This document shows positions 32,655-40,794 of a stretch of DNA of 42,082 nt, in pieces; position 1 is the stretch's first letter, and each line of letters begins with the position of its first letter. Location: NCBI GenBank assembly GCA_024684665.1, contig JAIKWN010000274.1:1-42082 (forward strand). Reading direction: 5' to 3'. This stretch comes from Clostridiales bacterium. Its GTDB lineage: Bacteria; Bacillota_A; Clostridia; Christensenellales; Aristaeellaceae. Below the pieces are notes generated by a model. That model made no database searches. It was given only the letters and a program-made list of their open reading frames with translations, and was not told where the DNA came from. The position numbers and the translations under genes are program-made.

Positions 32655-34029
32655 ACGTAAGATTCCCCCATTTCCGGTATTCCGTCAGCATCATCGTGAG
32701 AAAGCAGGCCCCGCCGCCCAGGAAATTCGAAATCGGCTCCGCAAGAAAAACGCCCGAAGCGCCGAGGAACGGCGGCAGGAGGATCGTCAGCGGCACCACG
32801 AGAATCACCTTGCGCAGCAGGGAGAAGAAGATCGCCTTGCGCACCCGGCGGATGGAGCGGAACACCGTCTGCCCACTGTACTGCAAAGCCTGGAACACAA
32901 AGGCAGCAAAGTAGATCCGTAGGGCGGGCGCTCCCGTCCGGATAAGATCCGGATCCGAGTTGAAAATGCGGATAAACATTCCGGGCGCGACCAGGATCAG
33001 CAGCCAGACCGCGGCCGTATAAGCGATCCCCCAGAGTGAAATGAGGCGCACCGTCTCCCGCATGCGGTCCGGCCTCCGAGCGCCATAATGGAAGCTCAAA
33101 ACCGGGCTTCCCCCGCTGCCGATGGCCTGCACGGGTACATCCAGGATCTGCCGTACGGAGGAGATGACGGTATATACTGAAATGTACACCGCGCCACCGT
33201 ACGTCGCCAGCATGCGGTTGCAGGCGACGGCCACCAGGCTGTTGGTGAACTGCATGATGAAGTTTACGACGCCGAGGCCCAGGATGTCCATAACCACCTG
33301 CGGACGGATCCGAGGCGGCGGGATCGGGGAAAGGCGCAGCTCCGTATTCTTCCGGCGGAGGAAGGACACGACAAAGAGCACAGAGAGGATCTGGGACAGT
33401 ACCGTGGCCAGTGCCGCGCCCCGCACACCCATGTCGAAAACAAAGATGAACAGGGGATCGAGGAGGATATTGGCAACGGCGCCGATCGCGATTACCAGCA
33501 TGCCCGCCCGGGCGTATCCCTGGGCATTGATATACGGTGCGAGGCCTGATGCCAGCATTGCGGCAGGCGTCCCGATCAGATACAGCCGCAGATACGAAAG
33601 CGCGTGCGGCAAAAGCTGGGGCGCTGCCTCCCCGCCCAGCGCAAAGAGGATCGGCTCAGCAAACAGCTCAAAGACCGTGAGAAGGACAAGTGACGTCGCC
33701 GAAAGCAGCATGAAAGCCGTATTCATGACCTCCCGGGCTTTTTGAGGCTCACTCCGTCCGCGTGCCATCGCGGTGAGCGGCGCGCCACCCTGCCCGAAGA
33801 GATTCGTAAAAGCTGTGACCATCATAACAAAGGGAAAGCAGAGGCCAATGCCACCGAGCGCGTCCGCGCCCTGCCCGGGCATCCTTCCGATGTAAATGCG
33901 GTCGACGACGCTGTAGAGCAACGCGAGGATATCCGCCACAAGAAGCGGAACCACCGCCCGCGCGACGCTCTTCCTCGGTTCTTCCTTTGAAAAGTCGATC
34001 TGTCCCGCCCCGCCGGAGGAAAATCTCAT
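32647..34029 (-). CDS. MATE family efflux transporter
   Basis: The 460-residue protein has twelve predicted spans in two related halves, with PLLVADILALLYSVVDRIYIGRM and GVGRG-like GQGGAPLTAMARG features of the MepA/DinF-type MATE branch. These are cation-coupled exporters of drugs or metabolites. I place the start at 34029 (MRFSSGGAGQIDF), since a longer in-frame reading would cross the promoter at 34063-34091. The ribosome site AAGGA is 14-15 bases upstream, rather far. It is co-transcribed with the nucleotidyltransferase gene. A lipid-linked-glycan flippase role (Wzx is in the same superfamily) is possible but not supported by motifs. Confidence 0.9.
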   Translation of the reverse strand: MRFSSGGAGQIDFSKEEPRKSVARAVVPLLVADILALLYSVVDRIYIGRMPGQGADALGGIGLCFPFVMMVTAFTNLFGQGGAPLTAMARGRSEPQKAREVMNTAFMLLSATSLVLLTVFELFAEPILFALGGEAAPQLLPHALSYLRLYLIGTPAAMLASGLAPYINAQGYARAGMLVIAIGAVANILLDPLFIFVFDMGVRGAALATVLSQILSVLFVVSFLRRKNTELRLSPIPPPRIRPQVVMDILGLGVVNFIMQFTNSLVAVACNRMLATYGGAVYISVYTVISSVRQILDVPVQAIGSGGSPVLSFHYGARRPDRMRETVRLISLWGIAYTAAVWLLILVAPGMFIRIFNSDPDLIRTGAPALRIYFAAFVFQALQYSGQTVFRSIRRVRKAIFFSLLRKVILVVPLTILLPPFLGASGVFLAEPISNFLGGGACFLTMMLTEYRKWGNLTYE

Positions 34030-34062
34030 GCCAGTCTCGCTCTCCTTCCTTTTGTCCCGCGC

Positions 34063-34091
34063 ATTATACGACGGGAAAGAAAGGACGGCAA
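34063..34091 (-). promoter_or_regulatory. Promoter of the MATE-nucleotidyltransferase operon
   Basis: Minus-strand TTGCCG (34091-34086) and TATAAT (34068-34063) are 17 bp apart, 33 bases before the ATG. It is divergent from the promoter of the YdcF-like gene. Confidence 0.83.
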
Positions 34092-34105
34092 GGGGGATTC
34101 TTTTC

Positions 34106-34134
34106 TTGCGGCGCAGCGCGCTTTCTGCTATAGT
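34106..34134 (+). promoter_or_regulatory. Promoter of the YdcF-like gene
   Basis: TTGCGG (34106-34111) and TATAGT (34129-34134) are 17 bp apart, with TGC before the -10 (extended). The ATG is 35 bases downstream. Confidence 0.78.
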
Positions 34135-34169
34135 CTGATAAAGAAGGTAAAGAGAGGAAGAAGTGTGCC

Positions 34170-35198
34170 ATGCCGGAGACAGTTTATATGGGTGCAGCAC
34201 TCCTGTTATGGGGTCTGTTCGCCATTTCGTTCGTAATGGACAGAAGCCGGTACCGCAACTGTTATTTCCTGTTCTTCGCCCTCGCTTCCACCGTCGTTGC
34301 CCTAGTGCAGGCTACGGGGAAATACCGCGCTACGGTCACCGTGATACTTTTCAATATAGGGTTTCTTCTGCTGCTCCTGGCGCCTGTCTTTCTGATCATC
34401 AACGGCGTGCTGATGATCCGGCGTGAGGGGCATGGCCTTTCCAATCTCCTCTCGCTGATCTTTGGCATCCTGATTGCAATCGGCGAGCTGGCCACATATA
34501 TTGCTATCGTCATAGCAGAAACCGCCGGACCGGGCCCGAATATGGCGAACGATCTCTATCAGATCAGTCGTTTCAGCCTGTTTCTCAGCGTATCGGTGAT
34601 TTACGTTTCGGTGTCTTTCGTGATATTCATGCTGTATACGATTTTTCTGCAGATCATTCCGCGGAAAAGGGATTTTGATTATGTGATCATTCATGGCGCG
34701 GGTCTGCTTGGCGGTAGTCGCGTATCGAAGCTCCTTTCGGACCGGCTCGACAAGGCGATCGAAGTCTACCGGAAAGATCCTACCCCGCCTGTTATGATCC
34801 CTTCCGGCGGAAAGGGACCGGACGAAACGATTTCCGAGGCGGAAGCGATGGAGGGTTACCTTCTGAAAAAAGGGATCCCCGCCAACAAGATCATCAGGGA
34901 AGACCGGTCTACCACAACCTATGAAAATCTGGAGAATTCAAAGGAAATCATCCTCGCGCGGGAGGGCAGCAAATACACTGTACTTGTCACGAGCAACTAT
35001 CACGTTTATCGGGCGCTCAGATACTGCCGCAAGATCGGGCTCGTGTGCACCGGCGTCGGCAGTCATGTGGCTTTATATTTCTGGCCAAGCGCACTGATCC
35101 GGGAATTCATCGCAATCCACGCAGAAAAGAAGCACCTGATGATCTCCGTCGCAGGATGGATAATCTGTATGCTCGCGCTGTTTCAGGTGATTTTCTGA
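34170..35198 (+). CDS. YdcF/ElyC/SanA family (DUF218) membrane protein
   Basis: The 342-residue protein has five or six N-terminal spans (about 5-165), a cytosolic or extracellular DUF218 domain (about 170-305) and a last span near the C-terminus (about 323-342). DUF218 motifs are visible: YVIIHGAGLLG, MIPSGGKGPDETISEAEAM, EDRSTTTYENLENS and VLVTSNYHVYRA. Some relatives (SanA, ElyC) affect envelope integrity and peptidoglycan precursors; the biochemical activity is unknown. GAGAGGAAG upstream of ATG acts as ribosome site. Confidence 0.9.
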   Translation: MPETVYMGAALLLWGLFAISFVMDRSRYRNCYFLFFALASTVVALVQATGKYRATVTVILFNIGFLLLLLAPVFLIINGVLMIRREGHGLSNLLSLIFGILIAIGELATYIAIVIAETAGPGPNMANDLYQISRFSLFLSVSVIYVSVSFVIFMLYTIFLQIIPRKRDFDYVIIHGAGLLGGSRVSKLLSDRLDKAIEVYRKDPTPPVMIPSGGKGPDETISEAEAMEGYLLKKGIPANKIIREDRSTTTYENLENSKEIILAREGSKYTVLVTSNYHVYRALRYCRKIGLVCTGVGSHVALYFWPSALIREFIAIHAEKKHLMISVAGWIICMLALFQVIF

Positions 35199-35240
35199 TC
35201 TGCATCTATCTTCCGTCAGCCTTGGAATCCTACCCCGTGC

Positions 35241-35269
35241 TTTCCCTTTTCCCTCATTTGTGGTATACT
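35241..35269 (+). promoter_or_regulatory. Promoter of the ribokinase-like gene
   Basis: TGTGGTATACT (35259-35269) is a TRTG extended -10. The -35 position at 17 bp holds TTTCCC (35241-35246), the same weak hexamer as in the glycan operon promoter. Confidence 0.68.
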
Positions 35270-35315
35270 TCGGGAAAAGCGGAGCGCCGCGATCATCACA
35301 GCAGGAGGAAATGCT

Positions 35316-36209
35316 ATGAAGATTCTGAATTTCGGTTCTCTCAACCTGGACTACATTTACCGGGTTCCCCACTTTGTGAGACCCGGCGAAACGCTGACCT
35401 GCCTCTCCCGGGAGACAGCCTGTGGCGGAAAGGGGCTCAATCAGAGTATCGCCCTCGCCCGCAGCGGGGCAACTGTGTATCACGCCGGCTGCATCGGCGC
35501 GGGATGCGAACCCCTGGTCGCAATGCTGCGGGACAACGGCGTTGAAACTTCTGACCTCCAGCCCGTTTTGGGCGAGAACGGGCATACCGTCATTCAGGTG
35601 AACGACGAAGGAGAAAACTGCATCATTTACTATCCCGGAAGCAACGGGAAGGTTACGCCAGAGCAAGCAAGGAAAACCATCGCCCACTACGACGCCGGGG
35701 ATATCATCGCCCTGCAGAACGAAATCAGCTCCATGGGCGCAATCATGCAGGAAGCCCATGCCCGGGGCATGCGCATCGCCCTCAATCCCTCCCCCATGGC
35801 GGGCTGCGAAGCTCTTCCGCTGGAGCTCTGCGACTGGCTCTTCGTAAACGAAAACGAGGCGCGCGCACTCTCCAGCGTGGAAGGAGACGAGGACGTGGAA
35901 GAAGCCATCGCTCGTCGTTTCCCCGCTACGCGGGTCATCGTCACCCGTGGCTCCAAGGGCGCAGCGGCCGTTGGCGCGGGAAAACCCCGCGTCTGGCAGG
36001 ACGCGTTCCCGGCCAAGGCGGTTGATACTACCGCGGCGGGCGACACCTTCGAGGGTTTCTTCCTGGGGCGCGTAGCCGCCGGGGACGATGAGCAAACCGC
36101 ACTGCGCTGCGCAGCCATGGCCGCCTCGATCGCCGTCAGCCGCCCGGGTGCCGGCCCCTCGATCCCCACGCTGGAAGAAGTGATTGAGGCGCTGAAAGCG
36201 CGTGGCTGA
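35316..36209 (+). CDS. rbsK: Ribokinase-like PfkB family sugar kinase
   Basis: The 297-residue kinase has both PfkB signatures: GGKGLNQSIALARSG (37-51) and DTTAAGDTFEGFF (237-249) with catalytic Asp243. The N-terminal NFGSLNLDYIY substrate motif is close to ribokinase. It probably phosphorylates ribose or a related pentose or nucleoside sugar at the primary hydroxyl; substrate is inferred. AGGAGG lies 7 bases before ATG. No ribose transporter or regulator is adjacent; the gene is monocistronic with a terminator after it. Confidence 0.88.
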   Translation: MKILNFGSLNLDYIYRVPHFVRPGETLTCLSRETACGGKGLNQSIALARSGATVYHAGCIGAGCEPLVAMLRDNGVETSDLQPVLGENGHTVIQVNDEGENCIIYYPGSNGKVTPEQARKTIAHYDAGDIIALQNEISSMGAIMQEAHARGMRIALNPSPMAGCEALPLELCDWLFVNENEARALSSVEGDEDVEEAIARRFPATRVIVTRGSKGAAAVGAGKPRVWQDAFPAKAVDTTAAGDTFEGFFLGRVAAGDDEQTALRCAAMAASIAVSRPGAGPSIPTLEEVIEALKARG

Positions 36210-36233
36210 CGGATCTCCAGTTTTTTCATTCAA

Positions 36234-36270
36234 AGCCGCCCTGTGGGGTTTTCCCATGGGGCGGCTGTTT
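36234..36270 (+). terminator. Terminator of the ribokinase-like gene
   Basis: AGCCGCCC (36234-36241) pairs with GGGCGGCT (36259-36266), with an inner TGGGG/CCCA pairing, followed by only GTTT. The weak T tract makes it a moderate terminator. Confidence 0.7.
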
Positions 36271-36329
36271 ATGCCTCGGACGGGCTCCTCCCCCGATCAC
36301 AAATAATCAGATTTCAAAACATAAAGAGC

Positions 36330-36358
36330 TTGACAAATTAGGACTATCTAACTATAAT
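36330..36358 (+). promoter_or_regulatory. Promoter of the feo operon
   Basis: Consensus TTGACA (36330-36335) and TATAAT (36353-36358) are exactly 17 bp apart, the strongest promoter match in the window. The spacer is filled by an iron-repressor-type operator. Confidence 0.92.
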
Positions 36359-36372
36359 GCGCACGTAGTTAG
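36338..36372. promoter_or_regulatory. DtxR-family type operator(s) in the feo promoter
   Basis: TTAG-GACTAT-CTAA (36338-36351) matches the core TTAG-N6-CTAA of the DtxR/IdeR consensus TTAGGTTAGCCTAACCTAA and lies inside the promoter spacer. A second perfect inverted repeat, CTAACTA (36348-36354) with TAGTTAG (36366-36372), overlaps the -10. No Fur-type box is seen. Iron-dependent repression by a DtxR/IdeR-like protein is predicted; no such gene is in the window. Confidence 0.75.
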
Positions 36373-36408
36373 TTTTACAAAACAAACTCAAAGACGGGAG
36401 GGGTCTAG

Positions 36409-36621
36409 ATGATACCGCTCAGCTATGCGGATCCGGGAGAAGAATCCGTCATCCGCAGGATCGGCGGAAGCCCGGAAGTGAAAAAGCATCTGGAGAACCT
36501 GGGTTTCGTCATTGGCGGCACGGCAACAGTCATCGCATCCATGAACGGAAATCTGATCGTAAAGGTCAAGGAATCCCGCGTCGCCATCGATGAGGAAATG
36601 GCGCGCAAGATCATGATTTGA
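36409..36621 (+). CDS. feoA: Ferrous iron transport protein FeoA (first copy)
   Basis: The 70-residue protein has the SH3-like FeoA fold: SVIRRIGGSPEVKKHLENLGFVIGG then a strand-rich half ending in the basic VKESRVAIDEEMARKIMI. FeoA is a small cytosolic partner that supports FeoB. GGGAGGGG precedes the ATG by 5-8 bases. The N-terminus YADPGEESVI matches FeoA proteins of clostridia. The stop overlaps nothing; the second feoA starts 14 bases later. Confidence 0.92.
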   Translation: MIPLSYADPGEESVIRRIGGSPEVKKHLENLGFVIGGTATVIASMNGNLIVKVKESRVAIDEEMARKIMI

Positions 36622-36635
36622 CAGGAGGCTGGAAT

Positions 36636-36857
36636 ATGAACAATCTGCGGGAAGTGCCGGTGGGCGGCAAGGCAAAGGTAGTTCGGATCCATGGCGAAGG
36701 CGCGATCAAGCGCAGGATCATGGACATGGGCATCACGAGGGGTGTGGAGATTTTTGTGCGCAAGGTGGCACCGCTCGGTGATCCGATCGAAATCACCGTA
36801 CGCGGGTACGAGCTTTCCCTGCGCAAAGCGGACGCCGAAAGCATTGAAGTCGAATAA
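36636..36857 (+). CDS. feoA: Ferrous iron transport protein FeoA (second copy)
   Basis: The 73-residue protein shows LREVPVGGKAKVVRIHGEGAIKRRIMDMGI and VAPLGDPIEITVRGYELSLRKADAESIEV, the complete FeoA domain and closer to the classic form than the first copy. AGGAGG (36623-36628) is 7 bases before ATG 36636; an upstream in-frame ATG at 36618 lies before this ribosome site and is rejected. Paired feoA genes before feoB are common in clostridia; each may have a distinct role with FeoB. Confidence 0.93.
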   Translation: MNNLREVPVGGKAKVVRIHGEGAIKRRIMDMGITRGVEIFVRKVAPLGDPIEITVRGYELSLRKADAESIEVE

Positions 36858-36871
36858 TTTTTGCCCAAGTG

Positions 36872-36885
36872 TTAGTTATTTCTAA
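36872..36885. promoter_or_regulatory. Second DtxR-type operator, before feoB
   Basis: TTAG-TTATTT-CTAA (36872-36885) repeats the TTAG-N6-CTAA pattern of the main feo promoter in the 58-base gap between the second feoA and feoB. It may overlap a weak internal promoter (TTGCCC 36861-36866, TAATTA 36883-36888, 16-bp spacer). Confidence 0.65.
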
Positions 36886-36915
36886 TTAGTCATATCGAAC
36901 AGGAGGGAACACACG

Positions 36916-39378
36916 ATGGAACTTCGCATTGCCCTCGCGGGTAACCCCAACAGCGGAAAAACGACGCTGTTCAATGCCCTGACCGGATCCAACCAGTTCG
37001 TCGGCAACTGGCCAGGCGTTACCGTAGAGAAAAAAGAAGGCAAACTGAAAAAGCATGATGGCGTCACCATCACCGACCTGCCAGGCATTTACAGTCTGTC
37101 CCCCTATACGTTGGAGGAAGTGGTGGCGCGGAATTACCTGATTGGCGAGCGTCCGGATGCCATCCTGAACATCATCGACGGCACCAACCTGGAGCGTAAT
37201 TTGTATCTGACCACCCAGCTCGTGGAACTTGGCATCCCCATGGTGGTGGCCATCAACATGATGGACGTCGTAAAGAAGAATGGGGATAAGCTGAACACGC
37301 AGGATTTGTCCCGCCAGCTGGGCTGCCGGGTCGTGGAGATTTCCGCTCTCAGGGGTACGGGCATCATGGAAGCCGCGGAAGCCGCAATCCAGGCGGCAAA
37401 AGGAACGAAAACCATTCCGCAGCACACCTTTTCCGGACCGGTGGAACACGCTCTGGCGCATATCGAAGAAGCCGCCGTTCACAGCCTGCCAGAAGAGCAG
37501 CAGAGATGGTACGCCATCAAGGTGTTCGAACGGGATGATAAGGTGCTGGAACAGCTTCACATCGCGCCGGAGACCATGAAGCACATTGAAGCCGATATCG
37601 CCGCCGCCGAAAAGGAACTGGACGATGACGCAGAAAGCATCATAACCAACGAGCGCTATGTGTATATCGCTCAGGTGATCAAATCCTGCTACCGCAAGCA
37701 CAGCGCCGGCAGTCTGAGTGCCTCAGACAAAATCGACAGAATCGTCACAAATCGCTGGCTCGGCCTACCGATTTTCGCGCTTGTGATGTTTGCAGTGTAC
37801 TGGATCGCCATGGTTGCTGTCGGAACGCCCGCGACCGACTGGGCCAACGACGGGCTGTTCGGTGACGGCTATCATCTCTTCGGCAAAGGCACCGCCGAAT
37901 ATGAGAAGGCTGCCGAGCGTTACGGCGATACCGATGAAATCATCAAAACTTTTGCGGAGCAGTATGGCGTCGAGATCAGCGAAGAAAACCCTGAAAAATC
38001 CCTGAACGCCCTGCTGGCCGCAACCCCGGATGACGCCAGCGTGACCTATATCACCCAGGATGAAGAAACGCTGGAAATCGAGGAGCACCCCGATACGGGC
38101 AAAGCAGACCTGAAAACCGCCGTTGCGGAATACCTTAGCACGGAAGACGGATATAAATCCGACGTCGGCGCGCCGGATCCGGCAAACTACGGCACCTGGA
38201 TCCCCGGTATTCCGGTGCTGGTCGAAAGCGGACTGGACAGGATCGGCGCTGCCGACTGGCTTAAGGGACTCATTCTGGACGGCATCGTAGCCGGCGTGGG
38301 TGCCGTTCTGGGCTTCGTTCCGCAGATGCTCGTGCTGTTCTTCCTGCTTGCGTTCCTGGAGGCCTGCGGCTACATGGCGCGCATCGCTTTTGTTCTGGAC
38401 CGGATCTTCCGCAAGTTCGGTCTCTCCGGAAAATCCTTCATCCCGATGCTGATCGGCGTCGGCTGCGGCGTGCCCGGCATCATGGCCTCGCGCACCATCG
38501 AGAACGAGCGCGACAGGCGCATGACCATCATCACGACGACCTTCATTCCCTGCGGCGCGAAGGTCCCCTTTATCTCCATGATCGCCGGCGCTATATTCCA
38601 CAAGTCCGCCTGGGTAGCCACCAGCGCGTATTTCATCGGTATGGCTGCCATCATTATCAGCGGCATCATGCTGAAAAAGACAAGGCGTTTTGCCGGGGAA
38701 CCCGCCCCATTCGTCATGGAATTGCCCGCCTATCACTGGCCCACGCTGGGAAATGTCCTGCGGTCCATGTGGGAGCGCGGCTGGAGCTTCATTAAAAAGG
38801 CCGGCACCATCATCCTGCTCTCGACGATCCTGGTCTGGTTCCTGAGCCGCTTCGGCTTCGCGGGCAGCGCCTTCCGGATGCTGGAAGAGGAAGAACTGGA
38901 GAAGTCCATCCTGGCCCGGTTCGGCAACCTCATCGCGTGGATCTTCGTCCCTCTGGGCTTCGGAACCTGGCAGGCCGCGGTCGCATCCATCACGGGCCTC
39001 ATCGCAAAGGAGAACATCGTTGGCACAATGGGCATTCTCTACGGTGGAAAGGAAGCCTACGCGAACCTAGCGGCATCTTTTACCGGCATTGCCGCCTATG
39101 CATTCCTAGTCTTCAATCTGCTGTGCGCGCCCTGCTTTGCGGCCATCGGCGCCATCCGGCGGGAAATGAACAACGCGGGCTGGACCTGGTTCGCCATCGC
39201 CTGGCAGTGCGGATTTGCCTACGCAGTCAGCCTGATGATCTATCAGTTCGGCGGGCTGTTCACGGGCAGCATGAATCCCGTCGGCCTGATTGCCGCACTC
39301 ATCGTGCTGGGCGCAATGATCTATATGCTGTTCTTCAAAAAGTACCAGGAAGCCACAAGGCTGACGCGGAAAGTGTGA
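36916..39378 (+). CDS. feoB: Ferrous iron transporter FeoB
   Basis: The 820-residue inner-membrane iron(II) transporter has an N-terminal GTPase (G1 GNPNSGKT 9-16, G3 DLPG 54-57, G4 NMMD 114-117), a helical GDI-like domain (about 170-265) and a membrane part with two Gate repeats. The Gate 1 Cys motif GVGCGVPG and PCGAKVP are present. Between the first span (about 285-303) and the next (about 450) lies an acidic insert of about 110 residues (322-430) that enlarges the outer loop; standard FeoB is about 770 or fewer. AGGAGGG lies 9 bases before ATG. Third gene of the feo operon. Confidence 0.96.
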   Translation: MELRIALAGNPNSGKTTLFNALTGSNQFVGNWPGVTVEKKEGKLKKHDGVTITDLPGIYSLSPYTLEEVVARNYLIGERPDAILNIIDGTNLERNLYLTTQLVELGIPMVVAINMMDVVKKNGDKLNTQDLSRQLGCRVVEISALRGTGIMEAAEAAIQAAKGTKTIPQHTFSGPVEHALAHIEEAAVHSLPEEQQRWYAIKVFERDDKVLEQLHIAPETMKHIEADIAAAEKELDDDAESIITNERYVYIAQVIKSCYRKHSAGSLSASDKIDRIVTNRWLGLPIFALVMFAVYWIAMVAVGTPATDWANDGLFGDGYHLFGKGTAEYEKAAERYGDTDEIIKTFAEQYGVEISEENPEKSLNALLAATPDDASVTYITQDEETLEIEEHPDTGKADLKTAVAEYLSTEDGYKSDVGAPDPANYGTWIPGIPVLVESGLDRIGAADWLKGLILDGIVAGVGAVLGFVPQMLVLFFLLAFLEACGYMARIAFVLDRIFRKFGLSGKSFIPMLIGVGCGVPGIMASRTIENERDRRMTIITTTFIPCGAKVPFISMIAGAIFHKSAWVATSAYFIGMAAIIISGIMLKKTRRFAGEPAPFVMELPAYHWPTLGNVLRSMWERGWSFIKKAGTIILLSTILVWFLSRFGFAGSAFRMLEEEELEKSILARFGNLIAWIFVPLGFGTWQAAVASITGLIAKENIVGTMGILYGGKEAYANLAASFTGIAAYAFLVFNLLCAPCFAAIGAIRREMNNAGWTWFAIAWQCGFAYAVSLMIYQFGGLFTGSMNPVGLIAALIVLGAMIYMLFFKKYQEATRLTRKV

Positions 39379-39382
39379 GTAT

Positions 39383-39556
39383 ATGTTCCGTGGAATCGCA
39401 GAGAACGTGGGAACGATCGCCGTTACCCTTGTGCTGATCGGGATTGTCGCCGCTGTTCTTGTAAAGCTTCACAAGGACAGGAAACAGGGCAAGTCATCCT
39501 GCGGCGGCAGCTGCGGCTGCTGCCCGATGTCCGGATCCTGTCACAAATCACCCTGA
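39383..39556 (+). CDS. FeoB-associated Cys-rich membrane protein
   Basis: The 57-residue protein starts 4 bases after the feoB stop. It has one membrane span (about 10-27), a Lys/Arg-rich turn (28-37) and a Cys-rich tail with five Cys (CGGSCGCCPMSGSC, 40-53). This matches the FeoB-associated Cys-rich membrane protein family (PF12669 type). Metal delivery to or from FeoB is the usual suggestion, by location and Cys content; it is not proven. Short intergenic space and shared terminator place it in the feo operon. Confidence 0.88.
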   Translation: MFRGIAENVGTIAVTLVLIGIVAAVLVKLHKDRKQGKSSCGGSCGCCPMSGSCHKSP

Positions 39557-39560
39557 AAAC

Positions 39561-39600
39561 AAAGAACACGGGCCGACGGTCCGCGTTCTTCGTTTTATGG
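39561..39600. terminator. Terminator between the convergent feo operon and alaX
   Basis: GAACACGGGCC (39564-39574) pairs with GGTCCGCGTTC (39578-39588) with two imperfect pairs, extended by AAA/TTT, then CGTTTTA on plus and TTTGTTTT on minus. Both strands look functional. Confidence 0.82.
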
Positions 39601-39631
39601 GAATCCATTCCGGATGTTCCGTTCTGTCCAA

Positions 39632-40789
39632 TCATTCCTGGCCCATCGCCACCGTCAGTTCCGCCCGGATCTCCTCCACGGTTCCGGAGAAAAGACGCCC
39701 CTGGGTCATATCCTTCGGACCGCCGCCCTTTCCCCCGAAGCGGGAAAACAGAAGGCGCGTCGCGGGGCGCACGTCTTTCGCGGCGCTGGTCATCGCGAAG
39801 TTCCAGCCGTCTTCCTTCCTGAGCAGCGCAAGGCCGCAGATACCGCCCTCCGCGAGCGCCGAAGCAGCTTCGTGCAGCCGGGATGCAGGCAGCGCGTCCG
39901 CAGCAAAAACGCGGACAGCTTTTTTACGTTCCTTCGCGCTCTCCAGTTCAAAGAGGCGCATAGCGAGCGCTCCGTTCTCATAGCGGAGCCTGTCTCGCTC
40001 CTGCTGAAGTCTTTGTACGGCCTCCGGGAGTTCCTCCTCCCGGCAGGAAAGCGAAACCGCAGTCTCATGCAGCGCCGACAACATCCGTGTTTCGTATTCG
40101 AGCGCGCGGCCGCCGCAGAGGATGGAGACGCGCACACCCTGTTTGTAGTTTTGGATAGAAAGCAGCTTGATCTGTCCAATCGCACCTGTCCGCATGAGAT
40201 GCGTTCCGCAGCAGGCGCAGCAGTCGGCGCCTTCGATGCGCACAAGCCGCACGTCCCCGTCGATCTCCTTCTTGCTGCGGTACTCGATGTGTTCCAGCTC
40301 TTCGCGCGTCGGTACAAAGACCTCGATCGGCAGATCTTGCCAGACGATCTCATTCGCCTGCCGTTCGATCTCTCGCGCCTCCGCCTCCGTCATCGGGCCG
40401 TTGAAGTCCATCGTGACCGCTTCGCTGCCCATGTGGAAGCCCACGTTGTCATAGCCGAAGCGCCGATGCGTAAGTCCGGAAAAGATATGCTCCCCGCTGT
40501 GCTGCTGGGAGTGCATGAGGCGGCGTGCGGCGTCAACGATGCCCGTCACCGTCTCGCCCACAGTCAGCGGTGCATCGCAAAGGTGCAGCACCTCGCCGTC
40601 CTTCCTGTGGGCGTCTAGCACGTTCGCAGTGCCCAGTTTTCCGTGATCCGCAGGCTGTCCACCACCCTCCGGGAAGAAGGCAGTCCGGTCCAGAACGACC
40701 GCATAACCGCCCTTCGCGGGTTCACAGCGCATAACGGTGGCTGAAAATATCAGCAGGGACATATCCGTTTCAAACAGACGTTCGGTCAT
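39632..40789 (-). CDS. alaX: Alanyl-tRNA editing protein, long AlaX form with DHHA1 domain
   Basis: The 385-residue protein is a free-standing homologue of the AlaRS editing domain that hydrolyses mischarged Ser- or Gly-tRNA(Ala). It has the TAFFPEGGGQPADHG start (36-50), the zinc ligands His97 and His101 in QQHSGEH, and Cys193 with His197 in CCGTH. A coiled linker (about 240-285) and a C-terminal DHHA1-like domain with FGGKGGGPKDMTQG follow. ATG 40789 is preceded by GAGAGGGG; a longer in-frame reading runs into the palindromic repeats. It is convergent with the feo operon. No promoter was recognised. Confidence 0.93.
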   Translation of the reverse strand: MTERLFETDMSLLIFSATVMRCEPAKGGYAVVLDRTAFFPEGGGQPADHGKLGTANVLDAHRKDGEVLHLCDAPLTVGETVTGIVDAARRLMHSQQHSGEHIFSGLTHRRFGYDNVGFHMGSEAVTMDFNGPMTEAEAREIERQANEIVWQDLPIEVFVPTREELEHIEYRSKKEIDGDVRLVRIEGADCCACCGTHLMRTGAIGQIKLLSIQNYKQGVRVSILCGGRALEYETRMLSALHETAVSLSCREEELPEAVQRLQQERDRLRYENGALAMRLFELESAKERKKAVRVFAADALPASRLHEAASALAEGGICGLALLRKEDGWNFAMTSAAKDVRPATRLLFSRFGGKGGGPKDMTQGRLFSGTVEEIRAELTVAMGQE

Positions 40790-40794
40790 GGAAA

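Noticed and set aside
36330..36372. Fur box in the feo promoter
   Set aside because: No GATAAT-type 19-bp Fur palindrome is visible; the repeats match the DtxR-type TTAG/CTAA pattern instead.
36618..36635. ATG at 36618 as start of the second FeoA
   Set aside because: The AGGAGG ribosome site (36623-36628) lies downstream of it and correctly spaced for ATG 36636.
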